Assembly: GCA_041485845.1 (NCBI GenBank)
Contig: JBGPKH010000174.1
Span: 1-14,280, forward strand
Direction: 5' to 3'
DNA: 14,280 nt
From: OMOG01 sp041485845
GTDB taxonomy: Bacteria > Acidobacteriota > Terriglobia > Bryobacterales > Bryobacteraceae
How positions within the stretch are numbered: the stretch's first letter is position 1; each line of letters starts with the position of its first letter. The notes beneath the pieces were generated by a model, which made no database searches, was not told the DNA's origin, and saw nothing but the letters and a program-made list of their open reading frames with translations. The position numbers and the translations under genes were made by a program. Below, in pieces: positions 6,839 through 13,544 of this stretch.

Positions 6839-8650
6839 ATGGCAGACAACGCCGAAGTTACCATGAAACCGACTCTGGGTCTGACCGGCCTGACGATGAA
6901 CGCAATGGCGCTCATCGCACCCGGCGCCTTCCTTTGGCTAACCTTCGTCGCCCAAGGCACGGCCGGCGCGACGGCGCCGGCCATGTGGGCGGGCATTTTC
7001 TTCGCGTTGCTGCTGTGCCTGGCCACGGCAGTTTGCTACGCGGAAATGGCGAAGCTGTATCCCGGCACGGGCAGCTCGTATTACTTTGCCGAGCAGTCGT
7101 TCCTCAACCATGAGACAGCCTGGCCGTACGCGCGCCTTTCGAAGTTCATCGTCGGCTGGGGCTCGCACCTGTACTATTGGCTTTACCCGGGCGTGATGGT
7201 GGGCGTGATGGGAGTCCTGGTGGGCTACCTCACCGGAACCATTTGGCCTTCGTTCATGAGCGCCTCCAACCCCGGACCCATGTTCATGATGGCCGTGGCC
7301 ATCGCGTTCTCCTTCGGTGTGGCCTACATCGCACACCGCGGGGTAAACGGCTCGACGTCGGTAAACGTCGCAATCAACGTGATTCAGATCAGCGCCCTGG
7401 TAGTCTTCTCGGTGATGGCTCTGGGCTACCGCACGAATCACCCTCCGGGGAGCGTGGCGTATCAGTTCGATTCCGCTTCGGGCGACGCGTACACGTATGA
7501 GTTTGCCACTGAGAAGCAGACCGTCAACGGACAACCCGCCGACGTCGTCCTGCGCGATGCCAATGGTATTCCGAAGCCCAGGCTGGACGCCGCCGGCAAG
7601 CCTGTGCCTTTCCAGATCGCGTATCCCGAGAAGGACGAGAGCGGCAAGTTCCTCTCGCACCCCACCGCCGGTTCGGTGACCGGAATGCACAACTTCGGCT
7701 GGATGTTCGTTCAGGCTACCATCGCCATTCTGATTCTGGTCGGATTCGAATCGGTGACGGCCATGGGCGGCGAAGCCAAGGACCCGAAGCGCCACATCCC
7801 CATTGCCGCGGTGACCTCGCTGCTGGTGCAGGGGGCTTTCTGCTATCTCTTCGAGTACTTCGCTGCCAACTACTTTCTGAATAGCGGCTACACCATGCAA
7901 AGCGCCACCGGGTCGGCCGCGCCCATCGGCGACATGATGGTGGTCGTGGGCAACGCCATACTCGGCCCGGGCAATGGGCGGATCTTCATGGAGTTCCAGG
8001 CCTTCACCGTATTCCTGGCGATCATCGGCACCACGCTCTCCTGCATGAACACCGGGGCGCGCGTGACCTACGCTATGGGTAAGGACGAGGAATTGCCGGA
8101 TTCCTTAGGAATGCTGCACGCGCGCAACCTCACGCCGCATCGCGCCATCTGGACGCTGGCGGTGATTTCGGCCGTGGTCGGGTGCGCCACGGTAAGCAAC
8201 CTTTTCGGCGACGGCGGCGCTCTGACGGATGCCACGATCAAGGGTCTCCCGCAGGGCTTCTGGTCGAGTTTTGGATACCTCTCTCACGACAAAATGGCGG
8301 CTCTGCCGAATTCGCTTCTTACCGTTACCCTGGCTTCCAATTTCGGCACGTTTGTGCTGTACGCGCTGAGTTGCGTGATTTGCATGGTGGCGTACCATCG
8401 GCATCCCAAGTACAGTCCATTGCGCCACCTCTTTGTCCCGATTTTCGGGCTGGTGGCGAACCTGGGGTGCATGGCGTTCTATCTGCTCGGGCCGTTCATG
8501 GGATACGGCACCAAAATGGAACCGCTGCTGGCTCTCGGGGTCGCCTTGGTGTGGGCGCTTTACGGCGGGATCTACTTCATACGTTCCAGCAAAGCCAGGG
8601 GACGGACCACCCTGATAGCCGAACGTTCGCACCTGAAGGCCGCATCGTAA
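6839..8650 (+). CDS. APC-superfamily amino acid/amine permease
   Basis: This inner-membrane transporter has 603 residues and a strong AGGAGAGAA site just before ATG 6839. The start LGLTGLTMNAMALIAPGAF is the first helix of the amino acid-polyamine-organocation fold. GFESVTAMGGEAKDPKRHIP (302-321) is the conserved segment of helix 6 and the following loop. At least 11-12 hydrophobic helices can be seen. An unusual hydrophilic stretch of about 80 residues (200-284) interrupts the usual core between helices 5 and 6. It is rich in Gly, Asp, Lys and Pro and reads like a small beta-rich domain. A second long loop lies at about 456-488. The protein is longer than the ~450-500 residues common in the family. 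It probably forms an operon with the porin upstream. Substrate cannot be read from the sequence; amino acid, polyamine or another organic amine would all fit. Confidence 0.87.
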   Translation: MADNAEVTMKPTLGLTGLTMNAMALIAPGAFLWLTFVAQGTAGATAPAMWAGIFFALLLCLATAVCYAEMAKLYPGTGSSYYFAEQSFLNHETAWPYARLSKFIVGWGSHLYYWLYPGVMVGVMGVLVGYLTGTIWPSFMSASNPGPMFMMAVAIAFSFGVAYIAHRGVNGSTSVNVAINVIQISALVVFSVMALGYRTNHPPGSVAYQFDSASGDAYTYEFATEKQTVNGQPADVVLRDANGIPKPRLDAAGKPVPFQIAYPEKDESGKFLSHPTAGSVTGMHNFGWMFVQATIAILILVGFESVTAMGGEAKDPKRHIPIAAVTSLLVQGAFCYLFEYFAANYFLNSGYTMQSATGSAAPIGDMMVVVGNAILGPGNGRIFMEFQAFTVFLAIIGTTLSCMNTGARVTYAMGKDEELPDSLGMLHARNLTPHRAIWTLAVISAVVGCATVSNLFGDGGALTDATIKGLPQGFWSSFGYLSHDKMAALPNSLLTVTLASNFGTFVLYALSCVICMVAYHRHPKYSPLRHLFVPIFGLVANLGCMAFYLLGPFMGYGTKMEPLLALGVALVWALYGGIYFIRSSKARGRTTLIAERSHLKAAS

Positions 8651-8676
8651 CATTGACCTATGCTAGATCCAATACT

Positions 8677-8774
8677 GTTCACTTTGAGTGGCGAGAGCAC
8701 GCACGGTGTCAGCAGGCCGATTGACAATCGGCCGCCGGTTGTCAACCTGCCCCACATGTGGCTGCAAAGTGAAC
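8677..8774. repeat. 98-bp element with 10-bp terminal inverted repeats
   Basis: GTTCACTTTG (8677-8686) and CAAAGTGAAC (8765-8774) are perfect inverted repeats. Between them lies a copy of the palindromic repeat annotated at 8715-8759. The element fills most of the gap between the permease and phosphatase genes. It may be a miniature inserted element or one large foldback structure in the transcript. Confidence 0.55.
8715..8759. repeat. Structured palindromic repeat, copy 1
   Basis: The first half, GGCCGATTGACAATCGGCC (8715-8733), is a perfect 8-bp stem with a GAC loop. The second half (8734-8759) is a foldback centred on GGTTGTCAACC, followed by TGCCCCACATGT. The same layout, with different but still paired stem bases, occurs at 9640-9685. 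It could act as a weak terminator or RNA stabiliser between the two plus-strand genes. Confidence 0.7.
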
Positions 8775-8791
8775 CCGGGTCTTAGGCGCCT

Positions 8792-9592
8792 ATGCTAGAG
8801 CTCGAGTTTGCTCAAGCTTCCGACTGCGGGCGAGTACGTGACCACAACGAAGACTATCTGGGTTACGTGCTCCCCGAAGTCCCGGAACAGGAGCACACTC
8901 ATGGCTGGCTGTTTGCGCTGGCCGATGGAGTAGGTGGCCAGGAGAAGGGCGAAGTCGCTTCCCGCACAGCGGTGGAGACGCTGCTGGCCGGGTTTCGCCG
9001 GGCCCGTCGCGGCGAGCAACTCAGGTCGTTATTGCCGCGCCTGGTTCAAGCCGCCAACGAGAAGGTCTTCGAAACCGGACTGGCCTCGAGACCGGGCGGC
9101 GCGGCCATGGCGACTACCCTGGTCGCATGCGCTCTGCGGTTCGATCGCGCCGTGGTATCCCACGTGGGCGATTCGCGTTGCTACTCGATTCGGCACGGCC
9201 ACGCTACGGCGCTCACGCGCGACCATACCATGGTCGGTGAGCAGGCGCGTTTGGGTCTGCTCTCCTCTCAGGAGGCGGCCGAAGCCGAGACGCGGCACAT
9301 CCTCACCCGCTCACTGGGCAACGGCATGTTCGTCGGCGTGGAGACCGGTGACCACCTCGTCTTGATTGGCGATGTGCTCCTCTTGTGCTCCGACGGACTG
9401 CACGGCGCGATCCCTGCCGCCGAAATGGCGCACATCGTGAATCGCAACACCGACCTGAACGCGGCGGCCCGCGAACTGATTTCTGCCGCGAACGAACGCG
9501 ACGGCTCCGACAACGTCAGCGTGCAACTGATCCGAATCCGCAACGTCGAGCGCGTCGGAATGTACCGCGGACGGCCGTACAAGCTGGCGTGA
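8792..9592 (+). CDS. PP2C-family (PPM) serine/threonine protein phosphatase
   Basis: This single-domain, soluble metal-dependent phosphatase has 266 residues and no membrane segment. The standard PP2C motifs are all present in order: RDHNED (16-21), ADGVGG with metal ligand D45 (44-49), a GDSR motif (126-129), CSDGL with D201 (199-203), and DGSDNVS with D240 (237-243). It should therefore be catalytically active and reverse phosphorylation by Hanks-type kinases. No kinase lies next to it; the nearest is the minus-strand kinase gene at 1215-2249. The ATG at 8792 has only a weak AGG upstream, but it starts right before the fold (LEFAQASDCGRVRDHNED), as expected. The gene is convergent with glnD, and the two stop codons are separated by 94 bases of palindromic repeat. 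Confidence 0.94.
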   Translation: MLELEFAQASDCGRVRDHNEDYLGYVLPEVPEQEHTHGWLFALADGVGGQEKGEVASRTAVETLLAGFRRARRGEQLRSLLPRLVQAANEKVFETGLASRPGGAAMATTLVACALRFDRAVVSHVGDSRCYSIRHGHATALTRDHTMVGEQARLGLLSSQEAAEAETRHILTRSLGNGMFVGVETGDHLVLIGDVLLLCSDGLHGAIPAAEMAHIVNRNTDLNAAARELISAANERDGSDNVSVQLIRIRNVERVGMYRGRPYKLA

Positions 9593-9597
9593 TGTGG

Positions 9598-9685
9598 GGC
9601 CGGATGGGATCCGGCGCGCCGGTTGCCAGCCGCCGCACGGGCCGGGTGACACCCGGCCCGCAGGTTGACAACCTGCCCCACATGT
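9598..9685. repeat. Structured palindromic repeat, two tandem units, between convergent genes
   Basis: Unit A (9598-9638) starts with the foldback GCCGGAT-GGG-ATCCGGC (9599-9615). Unit B (9640-9685) starts with GGCCGGGTGACACCCGGCC (8-bp stem, GAC loop), then CAGGTTG-A-CAACCTG and CCCCACATGT. An ATGTGGGG at 9592-9599 also pairs with CCCCACAT at 9676-9683, so the whole block can fold as one structure. It fills the space between the stops of the PP2C gene and glnD, where it probably acts as a bidirectional terminator. It matches the copy at 8715-8759 in layout. Confidence 0.75.
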
Positions 9686-9686
9686 C

Positions 9687-12185
9687 TCAACACGCCGCCA
9701 GAAGCTTCTCCTTCAGCCTCGCTTGCATATCCGGCGACAGCTTCCGCCCCTCGTGCGCCACGTAGAACACATCGATCGCGCGGTGGCCTTTGGTGTCCAC
9801 CAGTACCACGTCGATGTTGCAGGCATTCGACGAGAAGACCGTTGCCAGGCTGTACAGCAGTCCCGGCCGATCTTGGGTTTCGATCTCTACCAGTGTCGCC
9901 GAGGGGCACGCTTCGGAATCGAACTGCACCTGCGGAGGCGTAGCCCGCCTGCCAGGATCCGGCAGCGCGCGGCCTCGCATCAACCTTTGCGCGTCCGTCT
10001 TGCCGAGCGCGATGCGCCGGATCAGGTCGCTCAGCCGGTCGGCTTCGGTCGGGTTTTGCTGGAGCATGCGTTTCGGATCGGCGAAAACGAACGTATCCAA
10101 AATGACTCCGGTTGCGTTGGAGAAGGCTTCGGCTTTCAGAATATCCAGGCCGAAACTGGAAATCGCCCCGGCAAACGATGCGAACAGGGATGGCTTGTCC
10201 AGCGCCACCACCGTAAGGCGATACGCCCCCTCCTTGGGGTCCAGCCGCACGGCCACTCCGGCCGGCCGGCTGAGCTCGAAGAGCTGGAGATGTCCGTCAA
10301 TCTCCGTTGCGGAGTATGCCCGCAGGTAGCGCAACGGAAATCCCTTGATGAACCCGGCGTTGGCGGGGAGATTCTCGGGCACCTTCTGGATGCGATCGGT
10401 TTCCAGCTCGCAAACCAGCTCATACCCGGCGGCATTATACGCGAGCCACAACTGCTCCAGGCGCCAGGGGATCTTATCCTCTGCACTGAGGGCCACAATT
10501 CTGGCGTAGGTCATGACCGCGAGCAGTTTCAACCGCTCGATGGTTCCCACCCGGTCCGCCAGAAGGCGTGCCGTCGCCGGGTCGTCCATGTCGCGGCCGC
10601 TCCCTGCGCCGGAAAGGTCGGACTGATGCCCGATCAGGAATTCCACGGTGCTCCGCGCTTCATCCGGCACCTGCATACGGGCCATGGCTTCCCGCGCGCG
10701 CTCCGCGGCGAGCCGCAAGGGATCGGCGCCGCCCCGCCCCATCTCGTGAAACAGGAGCGCAAAGAGAAGGAGCGCCACGTCATCGATTTCCGAGAACAGC
10801 GTCGCGAATGGCTGCCGCTCCGGGTTGGGCGCGGAACCCAATTCGAGGGCGCGTTCGACGGCCAGCAGCGTCAGCTCGTCGACGGTATAACGGTACTCCG
10901 GATCGGTGGTTACCAGGTGTTCGATGACGCCCCACTCGGGAAACAGCCCCCCCATAAGGCCGGCGGTCTCCAGCGCCCGCAGCGCCATGGCTGCGTGCGG
11001 GCACGCGAGGATGGTTTTGAATGCCGCCCACAGCGGTCGCGGCTGGGCGCAGTAGTCCGCAAAAGCCTCGCGCGCCGCCGCCAATCTGCGCTCCGTTTCA
11101 GAAGCCGGCGCCACGCCGTGGCGGCCGATGAACTCGAGCATCCGGAAGACCAGAGCCGGATCGTTTGCGAGTTCCGCCGGGTTGCGCAAAAGCAAGCGTT
11201 CGCGCGACACCGTGAACTCCTGGTTCGAGAGCCGCGATCGGTACTCGCGGAAGTTCTCCAGCAGTGCGCTCTGGCTCTTTTCCGCCCCGTCGATCGCGCG
11301 GCGCGCCTCATTGAAAATCGTGCGCGCGCATTGGAAATACTGGCGCATCCACTCGGAAGAAGATTTGCCCCGCGCGAAGGTTTGACCTGTCAGGCTCTCC
11401 TGGGCTTCGGAATCCAAAATGTTGTAGTCGCAGCCGGCACGATAGTGCAAAAAGCAGCGTGCGGACGAGACGAGCGCGATGGCGTTACGCAGCTCGTCGC
11501 CGGGTCCTTCGCGCTCCGTTTTGAGAATCGCGAGCCAATCGATCAGGCGCACGTCCTCGAAGCCGCCGGGGCCCTCTTTCCCATCGGGCTCCGCGTGGTG
11601 AGGCGTGTTCCGATACCGGGCATGGCGCGCGCGCGCCAATTGACAAAGGTGCTGGCTCAACTTCTGGATGTGCGACTCCAACGCGGCCGGCAGTTGGCCT
11701 TCCAGCTTCTCGTGAACCGCGCGGTCCCCCGCCAGAAGACGCCGGCCCAGCAGGTTGAAGCCAGGCACGCTACACCGCTCGACGGCTTCCAGACACTCGG
11801 CGGCCGTGAGCACCGCGGAGTTCACCCGCAGCCCCGCGTCCCAAAGCAGGCGGATGAACTCCGGCAGCAGTTCCTTAAGTGCGTCCGACGGCCTTCCCGA
11901 TTCGACAAGAAGCACGATGTCCAACTCGGAGTAGGGAAACGTCTCGCCCCGCCCGTAAGCGCCGGCGGCCAGCATCGCCGCGGATTGTGGGAAGACCGGC
12001 TCGATCGCCGCCCGGTACGCCTCCACGGCCAACGCATCTCTCGCCAGCGTCAGGGCGTTCTGCACTCGGGACGCTTGGCCGGTCGCCAGGAATTCCTCTT
12101 CGATCGCGCGCCACGCGCCGGTCGATTGCAGGCTCTTCGGACCCCCGGCCGTGGCGCCGGCCCATCGCTTCAAGTGCTCATCCAC
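9687..12185 (-). CDS. glnD: GlnD-family P-II uridylyltransferase homologue with degenerate catalytic motifs
   Basis: GlnD senses glutamine and adds or removes UMP on P-II proteins, controlling nitrogen assimilation. This protein has 832 residues (E. coli GlnD has about 890), with GTG at 12185 preceded by a weak AGAGG. The layout is conserved: nucleotidyltransferase domain (~45-160), GlnD linker with EPDGKEGPGGFEDVRL (199-214), HD domain (~430-570), and ACT domains at ~655-735 and ~764-832 (the latter with QDRPGLLYSLATVF). Key sites differ from the family. GAYGRGETFPYSELDIVLL (75-93) has Glu where the first metal-binding Asp of S-D-x-D is normal. The usual G-H-S-V-R segment is VNSAVL. In the HD domain the usual D-E-H-T is DELT (436-439), the HD dyad is H480-E481, and the G-D-H-S that follows is lost. 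So the uridylyl-removing activity, and perhaps the transferase, may be weak or gone. Family membership is clear; retained function is not. Confidence 0.85.
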   Translation of the reverse strand: MDEHLKRWAGATAGGPKSLQSTGAWRAIEEEFLATGQASRVQNALTLARDALAVEAYRAAIEPVFPQSAAMLAAGAYGRGETFPYSELDIVLLVESGRPSDALKELLPEFIRLLWDAGLRVNSAVLTAAECLEAVERCSVPGFNLLGRRLLAGDRAVHEKLEGQLPAALESHIQKLSQHLCQLARARHARYRNTPHHAEPDGKEGPGGFEDVRLIDWLAILKTEREGPGDELRNAIALVSSARCFLHYRAGCDYNILDSEAQESLTGQTFARGKSSSEWMRQYFQCARTIFNEARRAIDGAEKSQSALLENFREYRSRLSNQEFTVSRERLLLRNPAELANDPALVFRMLEFIGRHGVAPASETERRLAAAREAFADYCAQPRPLWAAFKTILACPHAAMALRALETAGLMGGLFPEWGVIEHLVTTDPEYRYTVDELTLLAVERALELGSAPNPERQPFATLFSEIDDVALLLFALLFHEMGRGGADPLRLAAERAREAMARMQVPDEARSTVEFLIGHQSDLSGAGSGRDMDDPATARLLADRVGTIERLKLLAVMTYARIVALSAEDKIPWRLEQLWLAYNAAGYELVCELETDRIQKVPENLPANAGFIKGFPLRYLRAYSATEIDGHLQLFELSRPAGVAVRLDPKEGAYRLTVVALDKPSLFASFAGAISSFGLDILKAEAFSNATGVILDTFVFADPKRMLQQNPTEADRLSDLIRRIALGKTDAQRLMRGRALPDPGRRATPPQVQFDSEACPSATLVEIETQDRPGLLYSLATVFSSNACNIDVVLVDTKGHRAIDVFYVAHEGRKLSPDMQARLKEKLLAAC

Positions 12186-12203
12186 GCCTCTAGTATCACG
12201 CAG

Positions 12204-12226
12204 CCGCTTTGCACCGCTGCAAGCGG
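12204..12226 (-). promoter_or_regulatory. Hairpin in the glnD leader
   Basis: CCGCTTTGCA-CCGC-TGCAAGCGG forms a 9-bp stem with one bulged base and a 4-base loop. It lies 19 bases before the GTG start of glnD on the same (minus) strand, so it would sit in the 5' leader. It might be an operator or a translation-modulating hairpin, or chance. The rest of the 222-base gap up to 12408 shows an alternating GC run near 12279-12290 and the hairpin at 12380-12401, and no gene. Confidence 0.35.
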
Positions 12227-12379
12227 ATTCTCTTATGGGCCGGATCGAAACTATCTATCAGGATACCGAGGCACTAAGCGCGCGCGCAAAAATAACTTGA
12301 CCGTTTCGCCCTGGGACACGCTGCCGCGCCCAGGACTGCGCTCCTCCGCTCGCTCCGCGTTCTCGAACCCGACTGCGAG

Positions 12380-12401
12380 GGGGCGGCGTGGAGGCCGCCC
12401 C
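12380..12401 (-). terminator. GC hairpin after the last small coiled-coil gene
   Basis: GGGGCGGC-GTGGAG-GCCGCCCC is a perfect 8-bp stem 7 bases past the TAA of the 12408-12719 gene. On the minus strand it is not followed by a T-tract, while on the plus strand only TTT follows, so it may be a rho-dependent or bidirectional stop. The same GGGGCGGC/GCCGCCCC stem recurs at 12750-12770 and, imperfectly, at 13283-13304. Confidence 0.5.
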
Positions 12402-12407
12402 TTTGGC

Positions 12408-12719
12408 TTAACGGGAGCGGAAGCGCTCTTCCACAAGCTTGCTGAGCAACTCGCTGTGGTTCTTGGCGATTTCGGAGCGAACGCCGTTTAGCTCGGCTTG
12501 CAGCGTTTCGCGAACGCCGTTGATTGCAGTTTGGACGGCGCGGATTTCGGCGCGGATTTCGGCGGTGTGGGCGTTGAGCAGGTCGCGGATGTCGCCCTTG
12601 ATTTCGGCTACACGGGCGTTGAGGTTAACGTTCTGGACGATGTATCCGGCCAGGACGATCACGAGGCTGAGGATGGGCGCTACGGCGATGGTGAGGTAAA
12701 GCTGCTGTGTGGTGTTCAC
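12408..12719 (-). CDS. Small membrane-anchored coiled-coil protein (paralogue C)
   Basis: GTG at 12719 starts a 103-residue protein. An AAAAGGAA ribosome binding site precedes it, and this start matches its paralogue at 12773-12991. The N-terminus (NTTQQLYLTIAVAPILSLVIV, then LAGYIV) is one membrane helix. The rest is a long heptad-like helix: IKGDIRDLLNAHTAEIRAEI, VQTAINGVRETLQAELNGV, then SELLSKLVEERFRSR. The expected topology is a single anchor with a coiled coil in the cytoplasm or periplasm. The opening T-x-x-Q-L-Y-L-x-I-x-V-x-P-I pattern matches the paralogue upstream, so the two arose by duplication. Function is unknown. Similar small proteins seem common in Solibacter-like genomes; this is from memory. 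Confidence 0.75.
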   Translation of the reverse strand: MNTTQQLYLTIAVAPILSLVIVLAGYIVQNVNLNARVAEIKGDIRDLLNAHTAEIRAEIRAVQTAINGVRETLQAELNGVRSEIAKNHSELLSKLVEERFRSR

Positions 12720-12744
12720 CTGTGATGTTCCTTTTCTCTGGCAC

Positions 12745-12771
12745 AAAAAGGGCGGCGTGTGGCGCCGCCCC
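12745..12771 (-). terminator. Rho-independent terminator after paralogue B
   Basis: Read on the minus strand, an 8-bp perfect stem (GGGCGGCG/CGCCGCCC at 12750-12770) is followed by TTTTT (12749-12745). It begins 2-3 bases after the TGA of the 12773-12991 gene. Directly after it comes the leader and ribosome binding site of the next gene, so it may also act as an attenuator. Confidence 0.75.
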
Positions 12772-12772
12772 T

Positions 12773-12991
12773 TCATTTGGTTTCTTCGAGGTGCTTGAGG
12801 CGGGCATCCAGGACTTCTTCCACGCGGCGGAGCTCGGCGGTCCACATGGTGCGCATGTCGTCAAAGCGCCGATTGATGGCGTTTTCGAAAGCGGCGATGC
12901 GGGAATTGATTAGAGTGCTGAAGAGCAGGAGCATGATGGCGTTCGAGATAACGGGTACGCCGATGGCGAGATAGAGTTGTGTGTCGGTCAC
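12773..12991 (-). CDS. Small membrane-anchored coiled-coil protein (paralogue B)
   Basis: GTG at 12991, with GAAAGGAAG upstream, gives 72 residues. An N-terminal hydrophobic helix (QLYLAIGVPVISNAIMLLLF) is followed by a charged helical segment: AAFENAINRRFDDMRTMW, TAELRRVEEVLDARLKHLEE. The first ~20 residues align with those of the downstream paralogue (T-x-x-Q-L-Y-L-x-I-x-V-x-P-I). The gene sits between genes for two other tiny coiled-coil proteins. It is too short for an enzyme; scaffold, holin-like or toxin-like roles are all possible and none is shown. The coding call rests on the start site, the helix pattern and the conserved spacing with its neighbours. Confidence 0.72.
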   Translation of the reverse strand: MTDTQLYLAIGVPVISNAIMLLLFSTLINSRIAAFENAINRRFDDMRTMWTAELRRVEEVLDARLKHLEETK

Positions 12992-13031
12992 GGTTCCGTT
13001 CTTCCTTTCTGTGGCTAAAAGGGCGGAGGAC

Positions 13032-13253
13032 CTATTTGCGTTCGAGTCCCTGGATGCGGTGCTCATGGCTTTGGGCGATGGAGAGGAGCTTTTCCATGCC
13101 GTCGGCGATTTTGTCAAAGCGGGCGTCGATCTTGACCCAGCGCTCTTCCCAGCGGGTTTCGTTTTCCTGCTGCATGTGTTGCATGAGTTCCAGGGATTGG
13201 GCTAGCGCTTCGTGCCGTTCGGTGAGCTTTTCCAGACGTTCGTCTATGTTCAT
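13032..13253 (-). CDS. Small soluble coiled-coil protein (paralogue A)
   Basis: ATG at 13253, preceded by GAAAGGAAC 8 bases upstream, gives 73 residues with no membrane helix. The sequence is a continuous heptad-like, highly charged helix: MNIDERLEKLTERHEALAQS, HMQQENETRWEERWVKIDAR, then DGMEKLLSIAQSHEHRIQGL. It should form a coiled coil, perhaps with the tails of the two membrane-anchored proteins encoded just downstream. Its leader (TTTTATTTGCCACGAAAGGA, then ACATCACAC) closely resembles the leader of paralogue C, although the protein itself lacks the anchor. Function is unknown. Confidence 0.72.
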   Translation of the reverse strand: MNIDERLEKLTERHEALAQSLELMQHMQQENETRWEERWVKIDARFDKIADGMEKLLSIAQSHEHRIQGLERK

Positions 13254-13274
13254 GTGTGATGTTCCTTTCGTGGC

Positions 13275-13305
13275 AAATAAAAGGGCAGCGTGGCATGGCC
13301 GCCCC
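13275..13305 (-). terminator. Terminator-like hairpin upstream of paralogue A
   Basis: On the minus strand a 7-bp stem GGGCGGC/GCTGCCC (13304-13283, one G-U pair) is followed by TTTTATTT. No intact gene was found just upstream to end here, so it may be part of the duplicated leader, or the terminator of a lost gene copy. Confidence 0.5.
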
Positions 13306-13311
13306 TTGATT

Positions 13312-13339
13312 GTAGGTCATTCAGGGCTGAGTGACCTAC
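13312..13339. repeat. 13-bp inverted repeat (long hairpin)
   Basis: GTAGGTCATTCAG (13312-13324) and CTGAGTGACCTAC (13327-13339) pair at 12 of 13 positions around a 2-base centre. It lies just upstream of the small coiled-coil gene cluster. It could be an operator or the edge of an element. Confidence 0.55.
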
Positions 13340-13370
13340 ACCTGTTGTGAGCTCTAGTTGCGCGGGTGTA

Positions 13371-13544
13371 GCCGGTAGCTGGAGCTTGTCCCACGAGCAT
13401 TCAGCGCAATCAAATCGGGCCTTCCGGTGCATCGCCGCCGATTACAAAACGCACCGGAATTAGTCAAACTGCCGAAATCGCCACGCTATGATTTCACGTG
13501 TCTGCTCAGAATTCCGGTAAATGGGACAGGCTCTAGCTGGCGGC
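13371..13544. repeat. Nested inverted-repeat element (MITE-like)
   Basis: The outer arms of 23 bases (13371-13393, containing GAGCTTGTCCCA; 13522-13544, containing TGGGACAGGCTC) match at 19 positions. Inside, TTCCGGTGC (13422-13430) and GCACCGGAA (13451-13459) form a perfect 9-bp stem. No coding frame of note lies between. The TGGGACAG ends resemble those of some insertion-sequence derivatives, which is inference. The right arm overlaps the stop codon of the short frame at 13533. Apart from this and the two hairpins beside it, the 13254-13532 gap holds no gene. Confidence 0.5.

Larger units (their letters stand above)
12720..13304 (-). repeat. Repeated hairpin-plus-leader cassette before each small gene
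   Basis: On the minus strand three leaders share the order C-G-C-C-C-T-T-T-T, a GCCA motif, GAAAGGAA, then ATG/GTG 7-9 bases on. They lie at 13304-13254, 13031-12992 and 12771-12720. The first and third also share the full GC hairpin and ACATCACA before the start. The middle one has lost the left half of the hairpin, keeping only TCCGCCCTTTTAGCCA. This is direct evidence of tandem duplication of a gene-plus-leader unit. Confidence 0.65.

Noticed and set aside
9723..12491. A 922-codon plus-strand open frame opposite glnD
   Set aside because: Its length comes from high GC at codon third positions. The Arg/Gln/His-rich translation has no domain likeness, and glnD on the other strand is clearly the gene.
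12380..13305. Integron-like cassette array (small genes each followed by a hairpin)
   Set aside because: No attC-type core sites and no integrase were seen; the hairpins look like ordinary GC-rich terminators.
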